Source: Chloroflexota bacterium (GTDB taxonomy: Bacteria; Chloroflexota; Dehalococcoidia; Lucifugimonadales; UBA3495). Taken from it: a DNA stretch of 64,000 bases. Made by a program: the position numbers and the translations under genes. The stretch lies in contig JAPPCX010000114.1 of NCBI GenBank assembly GCA_028875655.1, positions 121,358 through 185,357 of the forward strand. Reading direction: 5' to 3'. The first letter of the stretch is position 1; each line of letters opens with the position of its first letter. The notes under the pieces were generated by a model. It was not told where the DNA came from and ran no database searches. It was given only the letters and a program-made list of their open reading frames with translations. Shown here piece after piece: positions 55,415-64,000 of the stretch.

Positions 55415-55440
55415 CACGCCAGCCACTCAAAATCAGGTCA

Positions 55441-56442
55441 TTAGGAAAGGGCCGCCAAGCCTGGGATTATGCTCTCTCGGAAAGCGTCCACTTCCGCTCG
55501 CGGCATATCATAGCCGCCCTCCTGGGTGTGGGTGGGAAAGATGAATACGTGGTTGATGCCCGATTCGTCCCGGGCCCGTTTCAGCCTGGCCAGGCATTCC
55601 GCCGGTGTGCCGAACAGGCCGAAGGCATCGCATATTTCGGCAGCCTGGGCGTCGCCGATGCTCTCGGGGACGAAATCATCGGCCAAGTGGATACCGGATT
55701 CGCGCAGCCAGACCAGGTTAGAGTCGCTGGGGTATTTCAGGTACGGCTGGTCGTGCCTGAACCATTGCTGAGGAAAGCGGCGGGTAGCCGGGCCGTCATC
55801 CGACACCGTCGTCGGCGTGATGAAGATGGCCTGAAATCCATCGAGGCTGCGTCCCGCCCTTGCTGCGCCGATCTCCAGCCGCCGGCGGGCCGCAGCCACC
55901 GCCTTGGGATGCAGCCCCACCAACAGCAGAGCGCCGTCGGCAACTTCTCCGGCCAGCTCCACCATCCGCGGACCGGCGGCGGTCATGAAAACCGGCGTGG
56001 GCGGGTCGCTGATATTGCGCAGCCGGGTTTCGACGCCGTTGAACTCCAACCGTTCGCCCCGCAGTAGCCGGCGGATGGTCAGGATGGCCTCGCGCATGGC
56101 CGCCACCGTCGCCCGGGGCCGCCCGATATTGCCGACCGACAGGTAGCCGGGGCCCACGGTCAGACGCGCCCGCTCCGGCGCAATCTCCTCCAGCGAGTGC
56201 GCCAACGATGCCAGCACCATCGGATGACGGGTCACCGGGTTGGATGTCGCCGGGTACAGGTTGAGCCGCGTGGTCCGCTCGGCGGCTAGGGCCAGGGTCA
56301 GAAAAACGTCCCGACCGCTGTGCTGGTGGTCATGGACGCCGACGCCGGAAAATCCCGCCGCCTCGCATCCCGCGATGAAGTCGGCCGTGTCCTGAATTGG
56401 CAGGCCCACGGGCACCCTGATATCAACCTTCACGGAGCGCAC
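55441..56442 (-). CDS. LLM-class (F420- or flavin-dependent) oxidoreductase
   Basis: A 333-residue TIM-barrel member of the luciferase/methylene-tetrahydromethanopterin reductase superfamily. 'AGCEAAGFSGVGVHDHQHSGRDVFL' and 'RARLTVGPGYLSVGNIGRPRATVAAMREA' (partly shown) are typical of F420-dependent members. The start GTG at 56442 directly follows the stop of the upstream substrate-binding gene (TAG-GTG, no gap), indicating translational coupling. The reaction is unknown. Confidence 0.87.
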   Translation of the reverse strand: MRSVKVDIRVPVGLPIQDTADFIAGCEAAGFSGVGVHDHQHSGRDVFLTLALAAERTTRLNLYPATSNPVTRHPMVLASLAHSLEEIAPERARLTVGPGYLSVGNIGRPRATVAAMREAILTIRRLLRGERLEFNGVETRLRNISDPPTPVFMTAAGPRMVELAGEVADGALLLVGLHPKAVAAARRRLEIGAARAGRSLDGFQAIFITPTTVSDDGPATRRFPQQWFRHDQPYLKYPSDSNLVWLRESGIHLADDFVPESIGDAQAAEICDAFGLFGTPAECLARLKRARDESGINHVFIFPTHTQEGGYDMPRAEVDAFRESIIPGLAALS

Positions 56443-57366
56443 CTACCCTTCTGACCAAAGGTGAGCAAACTGGCTGGCGACTACCTGTTCATATACAGCG
56501 TCGCCGTCAAGCAGTCCGAGATTGCGGCAGAACCCGTTGAGGCTGGCTACCGCGTCCAGTGAGATTTCTGAGGAGTAGTAGGGTGCGTCCCGCCGGATCA
56601 GGTCCTCAATCAACTCGGCCTCATCGGCCGGGAACAGCCGCCGTCCGACTTCGACTGCCCGGGACGGATCGGCCCGCAACGCCCGTTGCGCCGCGACCAC
56701 CGCGCGCACTGCCCCTTCCGCCATATCGGGAGACTCTTCAATCAGCCGCTCAGTAGTAACCAGCGCCGCGAAAGTGTAGTCCCTCGCCGCCGCCGGACCC
56801 AGCCCGCGCCTCGGGTCCAGCACAACCTTGCCTATCCCGCTCTGCACCGCGACCTCGGCTCCCATCGCGTTCGCCCAAAACCCGTCGATGGCGCCGTCGC
56901 GCAGGGCCTGGGCGGCATGGATGCCGAATGACACGCCGGCGGCGTCGCTGCCTGGTACCGGCGCCAGCGACACGTCCGCCTCGGGATCCACCCCAGCCTC
57001 GGCCAGCAGCCGGCGCAGCGCGGCGTCGGGCCCGGGAGCCGCGCCGATGCGCAATCCCCTGATGGCATTCACATCGCCGGGCGCAACTTCCAGGTCGGAG
57101 CGCATCACCAGCAGCCAGAAGGTATGCTGGGACAGGGCGGCCAGCAATTTTGCGCCCTCCCAGCCGGGAAAGGCCGACAACGTAGGGTGGGCAGGCCCGG
57201 CCACGAAATCTACGTCGCCGTCCCGCAGCGCTTGCATGGCCCGGCCCACCGGGAACACCATCTCCAATTCCATGTCGATTCCGTGTTCCCTGAAGAATCC
57301 CAATTCCACCGCGGCAACCGCCGGAAAATAGGAGTTGGACACCAGGTCTGGTACCGCGATATGCAT
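56443..57366 (-). CDS. NMT1/THI5-like periplasmic-type substrate-binding protein without its transporter
   Basis: A 307-residue type II binding protein resembling NMT1/THI5/SsuA proteins. 'NSYFPAVAAVELGFFREHGIDMELEMV' (partly shown) and 'GDVDFVAGPAHPTLSAFPG' are the usual ligand-lobe parts. It has no signal peptide or lipobox, which is odd for a transporter component, and no permease or ATPase gene is adjacent. It may act as a cytoplasmic binding or enzyme protein. The ATG at 57366 has AGGAGG upstream. It is coupled to the LLM gene downstream. Confidence 0.82.
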   Translation of the reverse strand: MHIAVPDLVSNSYFPAVAAVELGFFREHGIDMELEMVFPVGRAMQALRDGDVDFVAGPAHPTLSAFPGWEGAKLLAALSQHTFWLLVMRSDLEVAPGDVNAIRGLRIGAAPGPDAALRRLLAEAGVDPEADVSLAPVPGSDAAGVSFGIHAAQALRDGAIDGFWANAMGAEVAVQSGIGKVVLDPRRGLGPAAARDYTFAALVTTERLIEESPDMAEGAVRAVVAAQRALRADPSRAVEVGRRLFPADEAELIEDLIRRDAPYYSSEISLDAVASLNGFCRNLGLLDGDAVYEQVVASQFAHLWSEG

Positions 57367-57485
57367 TCGAGTTGCCTCCTTCCGCCGGAGCGGGATTTGA
57401 GTCGCCAGGCTATGCCGAGTTTACCACCAGTCTCACACCCGGTATCCTCTGTAAGCGAGCCACAGCTTGAACCAGGAGAGTACCC

Positions 57486-58853
57486 ATGAACATCACCAGG
57501 CGTATCGCCGAATTCGTCACCGCCAGCGACATTGAGGACTTCCCGCCCGATGCCATCGAAGCGGCCAAGGCAGCGATCATGGATTGCCTGGCTTGCATGC
57601 TGGCCGGTTCCGGCGAATCCCTGTCGGACATTCTCTGCCGCTACGTTGCCGCCGAAAGCGCCTCTCCAGCCGCCAGCGTCGTCGGCCGGGGATTCCGGAC
57701 GTCCGCTGCCAATGCCGCCCTCGTCAACGGTGCCATGGGCCATGCCCTGGACTACGACGACATCACCCAGGTTACCAAGACTCATCCCACCACCGTCCTG
57801 CTGCCGGCGGCCCTTGCCATCGCCGAGGAGGCCGGAGCTTCCGGCAAGGACCTGCTGCTGGGCTACCTGACCGGCTTCGAGGTCGCCTGCGCCGTCGGCG
57901 AGGCCCTGAGCGAAGCCTACTACGACGACCTGGGCTGGCACCCCACCGGCCCCCTGGGAGCGGTCGGCGCTGCCGCCGCCGCCAGTAAGATCATGGCCCT
58001 GGACCCGGAGCGCACGGCCATGGCCGTATCCCTGGCGGCGTCCCAGGCTTCGGGCTTGCGGCAGAACTTCGGCACCATGACCAAGCCCTTCCACGCCGGC
58101 GACGCCGCCCGCGCCGGCGTCGTGGCCGCCAAGCTGGTGCGCGACGGCTTCACCGCCAGCGATGACGCACTGGAGGGACGATTCGGATTCATTCGCGCCT
58201 TCTCCGGCGGCGAGGGTTTCGACAGCGAGCAGGTCGCCCAGAACCTCGGCAACAAGCTCTACATGGTGGACTCGGGCATCGAGATCAAGAAGTACCCCTG
58301 CTGCGGCAGCGCCCACCTGGCCCTGGATGCCACCTTCGACCTGCTGTCCCAGTCCGATATCGACCCGGACGCTGTGGACCGCATCGACGTGATGGTGGAC
58401 TTCGACCCGCCTCGCTCGCTGATCCACTCGCGCCCGCTGTCGTCGCTGGAGGGCAAGTTCAGCATCCAGTATTGCCTGGCCGCCGCCCTGCTCGACCAAC
58501 GGGTCGGGTTGCAGTCCTTTACTGACGATCAGGTGATGCGTCCCGAAGCCCAGGCGCTCATTCCCCGCATCGACATGCGCCGCATCCCCGGCAACGAGGG
58601 CCAGCCCAGCTGGACCGAAGGCTATCACCAGGTTGACGTCCAATTGAAAGACGGCAGCATCCTCCGCCAGCAGGCCCACCGGGCCAACAGCGGCGCCCTG
58701 CGTGGCGTGACCATGGACGACGTCCGCGAAAAATTCCGCGACTGCGCCTCGCTCCTACTCTCCGACGCAACCACGGCGGAAATCCTGTCCCGCCTCGACT
58801 CCCTGGAGGAAGGAACCCCAATCACCGGCCTGACCAACCTGCTACGAGCCTGA
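57486..58853 (+). CDS. MmgE/PrpD-family protein
   Basis: A 455-residue protein of the MmgE/PrpD fold (2-methylcitrate dehydratase, iminodisuccinate epimerase, cis-aconitate decarboxylase). 'AKAAIMDCLACMLAG', 'AALVNGAMGHALDYDD', 'HPTTVLLPAALAIAEEAG' and 'KPFHAGDAARAGVVAAKL' are the family core, with the second-domain 'KKYPCCGSAHLALDA'. The start follows AGGAGAG. No prpB or prpC is near, so 2-methylcitrate cleavage is not supported; another dehydration or isomerisation is likely. It is convergent with the LLM gene at 58902. Confidence 0.9.
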   Translation: MNITRRIAEFVTASDIEDFPPDAIEAAKAAIMDCLACMLAGSGESLSDILCRYVAAESASPAASVVGRGFRTSAANAALVNGAMGHALDYDDITQVTKTHPTTVLLPAALAIAEEAGASGKDLLLGYLTGFEVACAVGEALSEAYYDDLGWHPTGPLGAVGAAAAASKIMALDPERTAMAVSLAASQASGLRQNFGTMTKPFHAGDAARAGVVAAKLVRDGFTASDDALEGRFGFIRAFSGGEGFDSEQVAQNLGNKLYMVDSGIEIKKYPCCGSAHLALDATFDLLSQSDIDPDAVDRIDVMVDFDPPRSLIHSRPLSSLEGKFSIQYCLAAALLDQRVGLQSFTDDQVMRPEAQALIPRIDMRRIPGNEGQPSWTEGYHQVDVQLKDGSILRQQAHRANSGALRGVTMDDVREKFRDCASLLLSDATTAEILSRLDSLEEGTPITGLTNLLRA

Positions 58854-58901
58854 CGTAGCGGAAAGGCCACACCGGATCAGGGCGCGGCACCCCGGTAAAT
58901 C

Positions 58902-59954
58902 CTATTCCCGGAACTTGGGCATCACGTCCTTCGCAAAAAGCTCCATCGAACGCATCACCTTGGCGTGCTCCATGCTGCCGAACGACATGCTCGCCCCAAA
59001 GTATCCGATCCCGTGCTCGTCCCGCAGCTTGGTGATCCGTTCCACGCACTGCTCCGGCGCCCCGAAGTAAACCGTGCCCTCCAACTCTGACTCATAGCTG
59101 GCCGGCTCCACGGTGCGGGTACGCCGCCAGTGGTCCAGGTCCACGTTGATCTCGTCCCCGTGCGTCAGCGTGCGCCGGTAGCCGGCCAGGTCCCGCACCC
59201 ACGTCAACGACTCGCGCGGGTACTCTCTCGCCGCCCGCTCATCCTCGTCCAGGTACACGAACCGGAAGTAGGGCATCGCCGCCACCGGCAGTTCCTTGCC
59301 GGCCGCCGCGCACCGTTCGGCGTAGAGCGAAAACAGCCCCAGGTTATCCGCCTCCGGAGTCGAGAAGCTGGTCGTGATGGGCAGGTCCCGGGACACGGCG
59401 ACGTCCACGCTGGCGGGGGTGCGCGACACTGCCAAGTACACCGGCGGATGGGGTTGTTGCACCGGCCTGGGAGCTATCGTCAGGTCTTTCACCGAGTAAA
59501 ACTCGCCCTGGAAAGTGAAATTGTCTTCGGTCCACAGCCCCAGGATAATGTCCAGCGCCTCCTGCGTTCGCGCGTCCCGGGTGTCAAAGTCGATGCCGAA
59601 ATTGCCGTACTCGTAATCCGCCGACCCGCGCCCCACCCCGAAGTCCAGCCGGCCATGACTCAGCACGTCCAGCATCGCGCTCTCCTCGGCCAGGAATATC
59701 GGATTGTGGAATGGCAACACGCTCACGCCGGCCCCGATGCGTATCTTCTTCGTCCGCGCCGCGATGTGAGTCAGCAACGGCATCAGGGATGGGCAGATCC
59801 CGTACCGGCTGGAGTGGTGCTCCGCGATCCAAATCGAATCGAACCCCAGCTCCTCGGCATACTCGGCCTGCTCCACCATCTCGTCAAAAATCCGGCTTTG
59901 CGCTCCCACCTCCGGCTCCGTCCACGACCCCAACAAAAACAAAGCAAACTTCAT
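58902..59954 (-). CDS. Luciferase-like (LLM-class) flavin-dependent monooxygenase
   Basis: A 350-residue LuxA-type protein. The N-terminal barrel 'MKFALFLLGSW', 'YAEELGFDSIWIAEHHSSRYG' and 'RIGAGVSVLPFHNPIFLAEE' and the signature 'RLDFGVGRGSADYEYGNFG' are canonical. The C-terminal 'FGAPEQCVERITKLRDEHG' matches its paralogue at 48823. I use the ATG at 59954, which has GGAGG about 10 bp upstream, rather than one 21 bp earlier. The substrate is unknown; it stands alone on this strand. Confidence 0.9.
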   Translation of the reverse strand: MKFALFLLGSWTEPEVGAQSRIFDEMVEQAEYAEELGFDSIWIAEHHSSRYGICPSLMPLLTHIAARTKKIRIGAGVSVLPFHNPIFLAEESAMLDVLSHGRLDFGVGRGSADYEYGNFGIDFDTRDARTQEALDIILGLWTEDNFTFQGEFYSVKDLTIAPRPVQQPHPPVYLAVSRTPASVDVAVSRDLPITTSFSTPEADNLGLFSLYAERCAAAGKELPVAAMPYFRFVYLDEDERAAREYPRESLTWVRDLAGYRRTLTHGDEINVDLDHWRRTRTVEPASYESELEGTVYFGAPEQCVERITKLRDEHGIGYFGASMSFGSMEHAKVMRSMELFAKDVMPKFRE

Positions 59955-60128
59955 GATCGACCGCGCCTCCTTCAATCCACCGTGGCTCGCATTCTACAGC
60001 CAATCGCCAGCGTATGCCGGCACGGACGCCTGCGCATTCGTCTTCAGCCACCGGCGATGATACACTGCGCCCAGGCATCTGGACACGAAGCATTGAAGGT
60101 TGCGCTCAAACGGCGCCGGAGGGACTTC

Positions 60129-61343
60129 ATGGCGACTCAAGCTGCTGAAACCAGGAACATGAAACTGATTGCCCACGTCGATCTGAGGGGGCACAACAAC
60201 ATCGGCGAGGGCGTGGACTTGCACCGGACCGCCGGCGGGCGCCGCATCCTCTATATGGCCCACGAAAGCGCCCCCAAGGACTTTACCGGCGTTGACGTCA
60301 CCGACCTCGCCAACCCTCGGGTGGTGGCTCAGACCGACCTGCACTACGACCACCTGCGTTCCAACTCCCTGTCTATCTTCGGCGACACCATGCTGGTGGC
60401 CTACCAGTCGCAGCAGCACGGCCAGCCCGGAACCGGCATGGGCGTATTCGACATCAGCGATCCCGAGACTCCCCGGCGCATCGCCTTCTGGGATGCCCAG
60501 GGTCCCGGCTCCCGGGGCTGTCACTGTCTCTGGTGGGTGGACGGCGACTACGCTCACCTGGCCAGCGGCACGCCCGACTCCCGCCCCACCGATCCCAAAG
60601 ATGACCAGTTCTACGTCATCATGGACGTGTCCAATCCCGCCAATCCCCGCGAGGCCGGCCGCTGGTGGCTGCCCGGTACCCAGGAGGGCGACGACGCGCC
60701 GCCGCCCGACCGCCATCCCTATCTCGACGTGGGCCACAGCGTCCACAACACTAACGTGTACCCCAACCGGCCCGACCGCGCCTACTGCGGCTGGAAGGAC
60801 TCCGGCGTCATCACCCTGGACATCTCCGACGTGTCACGCCCGTCCATGGTCGCCCAACTGAACTACGCGCCGCCGTTCCCAGGGTTCACCCACACCGTCC
60901 TGCCCCTGTTCAGCCGCGACCTGCTGGTAGTCACGCAAGAGGCGACCGCCCTGGGCGGCGCGGACTACCCCAAGCTGGTCTGGCTGATGGACAACCGACT
61001 GGAGACCAGCCCGGTCATCATCAGCACGCTGCCCATGCAGGATACCGACGACTTCTTCAACCGGCCGGGCCGCTACGGCGCGCACAACGTCCACGAAAAC
61101 CGTCCCGGCCCCCTGTCCCTGCAATCCGACACCCTGGTGTTTGCCACCTTCTTCAACGGCGGCATCCGCGTCTTCGACACCACCAACCCCTTCCAGCCCC
61201 AGGAAGTCGCCTACTACGTCCCACAGATCCCCGAAGGCGCCGACGCCAACGGCATCAACGATGTCCACGTGGACGAAAACGGCATCATGTACGTCGTGGA
61301 CCGCCTCCAAGGCGGCCTCTACATCCTGGAGTTGAACATCTGA
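60129..61343 (+). CDS. LVIVD-repeat beta-propeller protein
   Basis: A 404-residue propeller made of LVIVD-type repeats, for instance 'GVDVTDLANPRVVAQTDL', 'GVFDISDPETPRRIAFWD', 'IMDVSNPANPREAGRWW', 'TLDISDVSRPSMVAQLN' and 'VFDTTNPFQPQEVAYYV'. The repeats share the D-x-[ST]-[ND]-P pattern. No signal peptide is evident. Of the possible starts I choose ATG 60129, which has GGAGGG 5 bp upstream; the frame upstream is open for 1 kb but runs antisense through the LLM gene. Function unknown; such propellers bind proteins or small molecules. Confidence 0.85.
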   Translation: MATQAAETRNMKLIAHVDLRGHNNIGEGVDLHRTAGGRRILYMAHESAPKDFTGVDVTDLANPRVVAQTDLHYDHLRSNSLSIFGDTMLVAYQSQQHGQPGTGMGVFDISDPETPRRIAFWDAQGPGSRGCHCLWWVDGDYAHLASGTPDSRPTDPKDDQFYVIMDVSNPANPREAGRWWLPGTQEGDDAPPPDRHPYLDVGHSVHNTNVYPNRPDRAYCGWKDSGVITLDISDVSRPSMVAQLNYAPPFPGFTHTVLPLFSRDLLVVTQEATALGGADYPKLVWLMDNRLETSPVIISTLPMQDTDDFFNRPGRYGAHNVHENRPGPLSLQSDTLVFATFFNGGIRVFDTTNPFQPQEVAYYVPQIPEGADANGINDVHVDENGIMYVVDRLQGGLYILELNI

Positions 61344-61393
61344 ACCCGGTGTCGTGAAACGGCGCGCCGGACTAGACACAGGAGACTTGACCC

Positions 61394-61771
61394 ATGAACA
61401 TCCAAACATTGGCACAAAGTCCGCGCAACCACCGGGGCGGCCAGGTGTCGCACCTGCTGTTGGGTGCGGGGCAGTTCGGTTCTGAGAACCTTGCCGTCAC
61501 CTGGGTCGAGGGCGAACCGGGCAGCGAGCAGGCCGTCCACTCCCACCAGGGACGCGAGCAGGTGTACGTCATCGTGCAGGGACGCGGCGCGATGCGCGTC
61601 GGCGACGAGGTGGAAGAGGTTGGCCCAGGCACTCTCATCATGGTGCCCCCCGAAACCGACCACTCCATCCGCAACATCGGCGAGGAAAATTTGATCTACG
61701 TTTCGTCAACGTCGCCGCCTTTCGCCATGCAGGAGGGCAACACCAACTGGACCGCTCCGGCAGGACAATAA
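61394..61771 (+). CDS. Cupin-domain protein
   Basis: A 125-residue single-domain cupin. Motif 1 reads 'EQAVHSHQGREQVYVIVQGRG' with His-x-His and Glu as metal ligands, and motif 2 'GPGTLIMVPPETDHSIRN' with the final His. Many such proteins bind iron, manganese or nickel and act as dioxygenases, isomerases or small-molecule sensors. It begins 50 bp after the LVIVD propeller gene, so co-transcription is likely. It is a different gene from the cupin remnant at 40970-41107. Confidence 0.9.
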   Translation: MNIQTLAQSPRNHRGGQVSHLLLGAGQFGSENLAVTWVEGEPGSEQAVHSHQGREQVYVIVQGRGAMRVGDEVEEVGPGTLIMVPPETDHSIRNIGEENLIYVSSTSPPFAMQEGNTNWTAPAGQ

Positions 61772-61812
61772 AACGTCCTGCTCTCCGGTGAGGTCTCGTT
61801 GCAGGAGGCACC

Positions 61813-62673
61813 ATGGCTGAAATCTACACTCTGGGCGCCGGCACGCCCACGCCAACCCCCACCCGCTTTGGCAGCTCCCACGTGCTCAAGCTGGGCGACC
61901 AACTCCTGATGTTCGACTGTGGGCCGGCCACCACCCACAAGCTGGTCAAGGCCGGGCTGTTCCCCACCCAGGTGGACTACCTGTTCTTCACCCACCACCA
62001 TTTCGACCACGACATTGACTATCCCTGCTTCCTGCTCTGCCGCTGGGACCAGAGCATCGGCCGGGAGAACAAGCTTCAGGTTTTTGGCCCCGACCTCACC
62101 GAGCGGATTACCGAGGGCATTCTGGGCGAAAATGGCCTGTTCGCCCACGACTGGAAAGCCCGTATAAACCATCCTCTCAGCCAGCAGGTCTTCGTCAACC
62201 GGGGTGGTACCCTGCCCCGGCCCGCTCCGTCCGTCGATGCCCGCGATGTTGGGCCGGGCAAGGTTTTCACCGGACCGGACTGGGAGGTTACCGCCGCGCC
62301 CGCCGAGCACGTGCAGCCCTATCTCGACTCCCTGGCCTACCGTGTCGATTCTCCCGATGGCAGCATAATTTTCACCGGCGACACGCAGCCCTGCGACTCG
62401 GTAACCGAGCTCGCTCGCGGCGCCGACATGATGCTCTGCATGTGCTGGGACGACCAGGCGGTGATGGATGCCAACGGTGAGTACACCGGCCAGTGCGGTA
62501 CCACCGGCGCGGCCCGCATGGCCCAGGCCGCCGGCGTGAAAAAGCTGGTGCTCGTCCACATCGGCCCCCATCTCTCCGCCCACGGCCCCATGGAGCAGGG
62601 CATCGGCGACATCAGCCGCCTCTACGACGGCGAAGTGGTCTTTTCCGAGGAACTGATGCGCCTTCAGTTGTAA
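61813..62673 (+). CDS. MBL-fold metallo-hydrolase, RNase Z-like
   Basis: A 286-residue metallo-beta-lactamase-fold hydrolase in the RNase Z/ElaC-like group. Metal motif H-H-H-F-D-H-D ('FFTHHHFDHDIDYP') is complete, and later ligands lie in 'PAEHVQPY', 'IIFTGDTQPCDS' and the C-terminal 'LVHIGPH'. It lacks the exosite arm of true RNase Z, so a small-molecule or phosphodiester substrate is more likely. The ATG at 61813 has GGAGG 6 bp upstream. It follows the cupin gene by 41 bp. Confidence 0.88.
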   Translation: MAEIYTLGAGTPTPTPTRFGSSHVLKLGDQLLMFDCGPATTHKLVKAGLFPTQVDYLFFTHHHFDHDIDYPCFLLCRWDQSIGRENKLQVFGPDLTERITEGILGENGLFAHDWKARINHPLSQQVFVNRGGTLPRPAPSVDARDVGPGKVFTGPDWEVTAAPAEHVQPYLDSLAYRVDSPDGSIIFTGDTQPCDSVTELARGADMMLCMCWDDQAVMDANGEYTGQCGTTGAARMAQAAGVKKLVLVHIGPHLSAHGPMEQGIGDISRLYDGEVVFSEELMRLQL

Positions 62674-62856
62674 GACAATTCCGGCATGAGGCTCTTGCGG
62701 CCAACGCCCGACCTCAACGATAATGCCGTTCGAGACGCCTTTTCCCGCCGTCTCCACCGTTTCCAAATTTGCTTTTCCAGAGGTTCTTATGGCAGTCCTC
62801 CGAGCGCTTTGTCCAGGAGGTGGCTCCCCTGCTCCGTGACTAAGGGGGCGCTTGCC

Positions 62857-63870
62857 GTGGAAGTGGTATTCGACCGGGGCGTATATCTGCCCCAATTGGA
62901 CTTGTGGCTCGATTCCCTGCGCAAGCGCGACACGTCGGTAGTATCCCATGCCCATTCCGACCACGTAGCCCGCCACAACCGCCCCATCCTGACCCCCGGC
63001 ACCCGCATCCTGCTGGGCGACTACCTCAGCCGTTCCGAGCCCGTTGAACTCCAGTACGACGAACCCTACGCGACCCCCGATTGCACCATCACCCTACACC
63101 CGGCCGGCCACTGCCTCGGTTCCGCCCAGACCCTGGTAACTGACCATACCACCGGCGAACGCCTCCTCTACACCGGCGACTTGCGAACCCAACCGTCGCC
63201 CATCAACGAGCCGGCGGAGATTGTCCCCTGCGATACCCTGGTCATCGAAAGCACCTACGGCCGGCCCGACTACGTTTTCCCGCCGCAGGAAGAGTCTATC
63301 GCCACCGCTTTGCGTGTCATCAACCAATGGTTGGATCAGGGGGCGGTTCCGGTGGTCCTGGGCTGGCGATTAGGCAAGGCCCAGGAAGCCTTGCACCACC
63401 TGCTTGCGGCCGGCTTCGCTGTGGCGTGCGAGGAGGGAGTCCATGAGATAGCCGGCCGGTATGAATCCGCCGGCGTCCGGTTCGTCGGGCAGCACCGAGT
63501 CTTTGATGGCGATTTCAAAGACGGGGAGGTTCTGCTTTTCCCGCCGGGCAGGAAGTCCCGCGAGTTGATTGGACAATATCTGCCCCCAAGACGCTCTGTC
63601 CGCTACCTTGAACTCACCGGCTGGGCCGCCGGCAAAGGCGTGAAACCGTGGGGACGAGGCCGGCCCGGCGATTCCAGCCTGCCGTACAGCGACCACGCGG
63701 ACTTCAACGACCTCACGGCATACGTTCAAGCGGTGCAACCCAAACGGGTGTACACGGTCTTTGGTTTCCCCGACCTGGCTGCCCATCTGCGGACGTTGGG
63801 TTACGCGGCAACCCACCTGGGCAAGAACGCTACCCCGGCGGATCAGGCGATGCAGATGCCGCTGCTGTGA
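62857..63870 (+). CDS. MBL-fold exonuclease-like protein (Cft2/ligase-associated type)
   Basis: A ~337-residue MBL-fold protein of the RNA/DNA-processing group. The metal motif is 'SVVSHAHSDHVARH', then 'ITLHPAGHCLGSAQTLV', 'LLYTGDLRTQP', 'TLVIESTYGRPDYVFPP' and the late 'PYSDHADFNDLTAYV', all as in ligase-associated DNA exonucleases and mRNA 3'-end processing factors. A DNA ligase and helicase gene, usual partners, are not in view. The start is uncertain: GTG 62857 with GGGGG upstream seems best; the frame is open to 62686. The last gene before the repeat at 63891. Confidence 0.82.
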   Translation: MEVVFDRGVYLPQLDLWLDSLRKRDTSVVSHAHSDHVARHNRPILTPGTRILLGDYLSRSEPVELQYDEPYATPDCTITLHPAGHCLGSAQTLVTDHTTGERLLYTGDLRTQPSPINEPAEIVPCDTLVIESTYGRPDYVFPPQEESIATALRVINQWLDQGAVPVVLGWRLGKAQEALHHLLAAGFAVACEEGVHEIAGRYESAGVRFVGQHRVFDGDFKDGEVLLFPPGRKSRELIGQYLPPRRSVRYLELTGWAAGKGVKPWGRGRPGDSSLPYSDHADFNDLTAYVQAVQPKRVYTVFGFPDLAAHLRTLGYAATHLGKNATPADQAMQMPLL

Positions 63871-63890
63871 AATCCTGCGGACGCAAAAAT

Positions 63891-63919
63891 GTAGGGGCAG
63901 GTTTCAAACCTGCCCCTAC
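63891..63919. repeat. 29-bp palindrome GTAGGGGCAGGTTT-C-AAACCTGCCCCTAC
   Basis: Perfect 14-bp arms around a single C, beginning 21 bp after the stop of the exonuclease-like gene. The GTAGGGGC ends are the same as in the element at 8240-8267 but the inner bases differ. As RNA it would be a strong hairpin at the 3' end of that gene's transcript. The rest of the window (63920-64000) shows no ORF I can support. Confidence 0.85.
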
Positions 63920-64000
63920 ACATTGTTCTCAACGACTCGGATAGCCTAGGGCGTGTTCACACTACATCAAAGCATCGATGATCAATGCAAAAGAGATGAA

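Noticed and set aside
57210..58679. 489-codon minus-strand ORF opposite the MmgE/PrpD gene
   Set aside because: Its first part is antisense to MmgE/PrpD and its end overlaps the binding-protein gene out of context; no protein-like pattern.
59130..60128. N-terminal extension of the LVIVD propeller
   Set aside because: The extension is antisense to the LLM gene, and a good GGAGGG site lies just before the ATG at 60129.
61696..62976. 426-codon minus-strand ORF
   Set aside because: Antisense to the intact MBL gene with full metal motifs; Gly/Val/His-rich shadow.

Overview
This is a GC-rich bacterial chromosome segment. It most resembles the phylum Chloroflexota, probably Dehalococcoidia or the SAR202 lineage. 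That placement is an inference from four things: a stand-alone 16S rRNA gene with no 23S beside it; a beta-prime RNA polymerase subunit with a very large N-terminal insertion, as in Chloroflexota and Thermus; linked glnS and gltX; and a catabolic half full of CoA-transferase III, luciferase-like flavin monooxygenase, SDR and Rieske genes, which SAR202 genomes are known to have multiplied. No phylogeny could be run.

Positions 1-36200 are mostly core genes. They hold the glnS end and gltX, a voltage-gated-type K+ channel, a metallo-beta-lactamase (MBL) fold hydrolase, mtaB with a small helical protein, an Fe-ADH-like dehydrogenase and pyrD. Then come rpoB-rpoC, with a clear promoter and structured leader, a GMC oxidoreductase-fumC pair, gltB-gltD under a palindrome-covered promoter, rsfS, and a thiL-tsaE-tsaB-ndk operon. 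The 16S gene lies at 31596-33106 on the minus strand and has its own promoter, processing stem and terminator. The tmRNA gene ssrA diverges from it. An MFS exporter and a beta-propeller lactonase close the section.

Positions 36200-64000 look like an accessory catabolic region. It contains VOC, alpha/beta-hydrolase, Gfo/Idh/MocA, SDR and SnoaL-like genes, and a run of three CoA-transferase III genes (four domains, one gene a tandem fusion). RidA, an FMN alpha-hydroxyacid oxidase, three luciferase-like monooxygenases and propeller proteins follow. There is a Rieske dioxygenase alpha/beta pair with an SDR, an orphan substrate-binding protein, MmgE/PrpD, an LVIVD propeller, a cupin and two more MBL proteins. 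Several palindromic repeats and a cupin gene remnant lie between these genes.

The most interesting locus is 50810-52547 (minus). An apparent pair of ORFs split by an in-frame TGA reads as one 186-residue protein with the motif Ala-Asp-Sec-Gly-Ser-Cys-Thr-Ala-Cys. A hairpin suited to a bacterial SECIS lies directly after the TGA. I interpret it as a UGSC-type selenoprotein, encoded next to a conserved 343-residue protein of unknown function.
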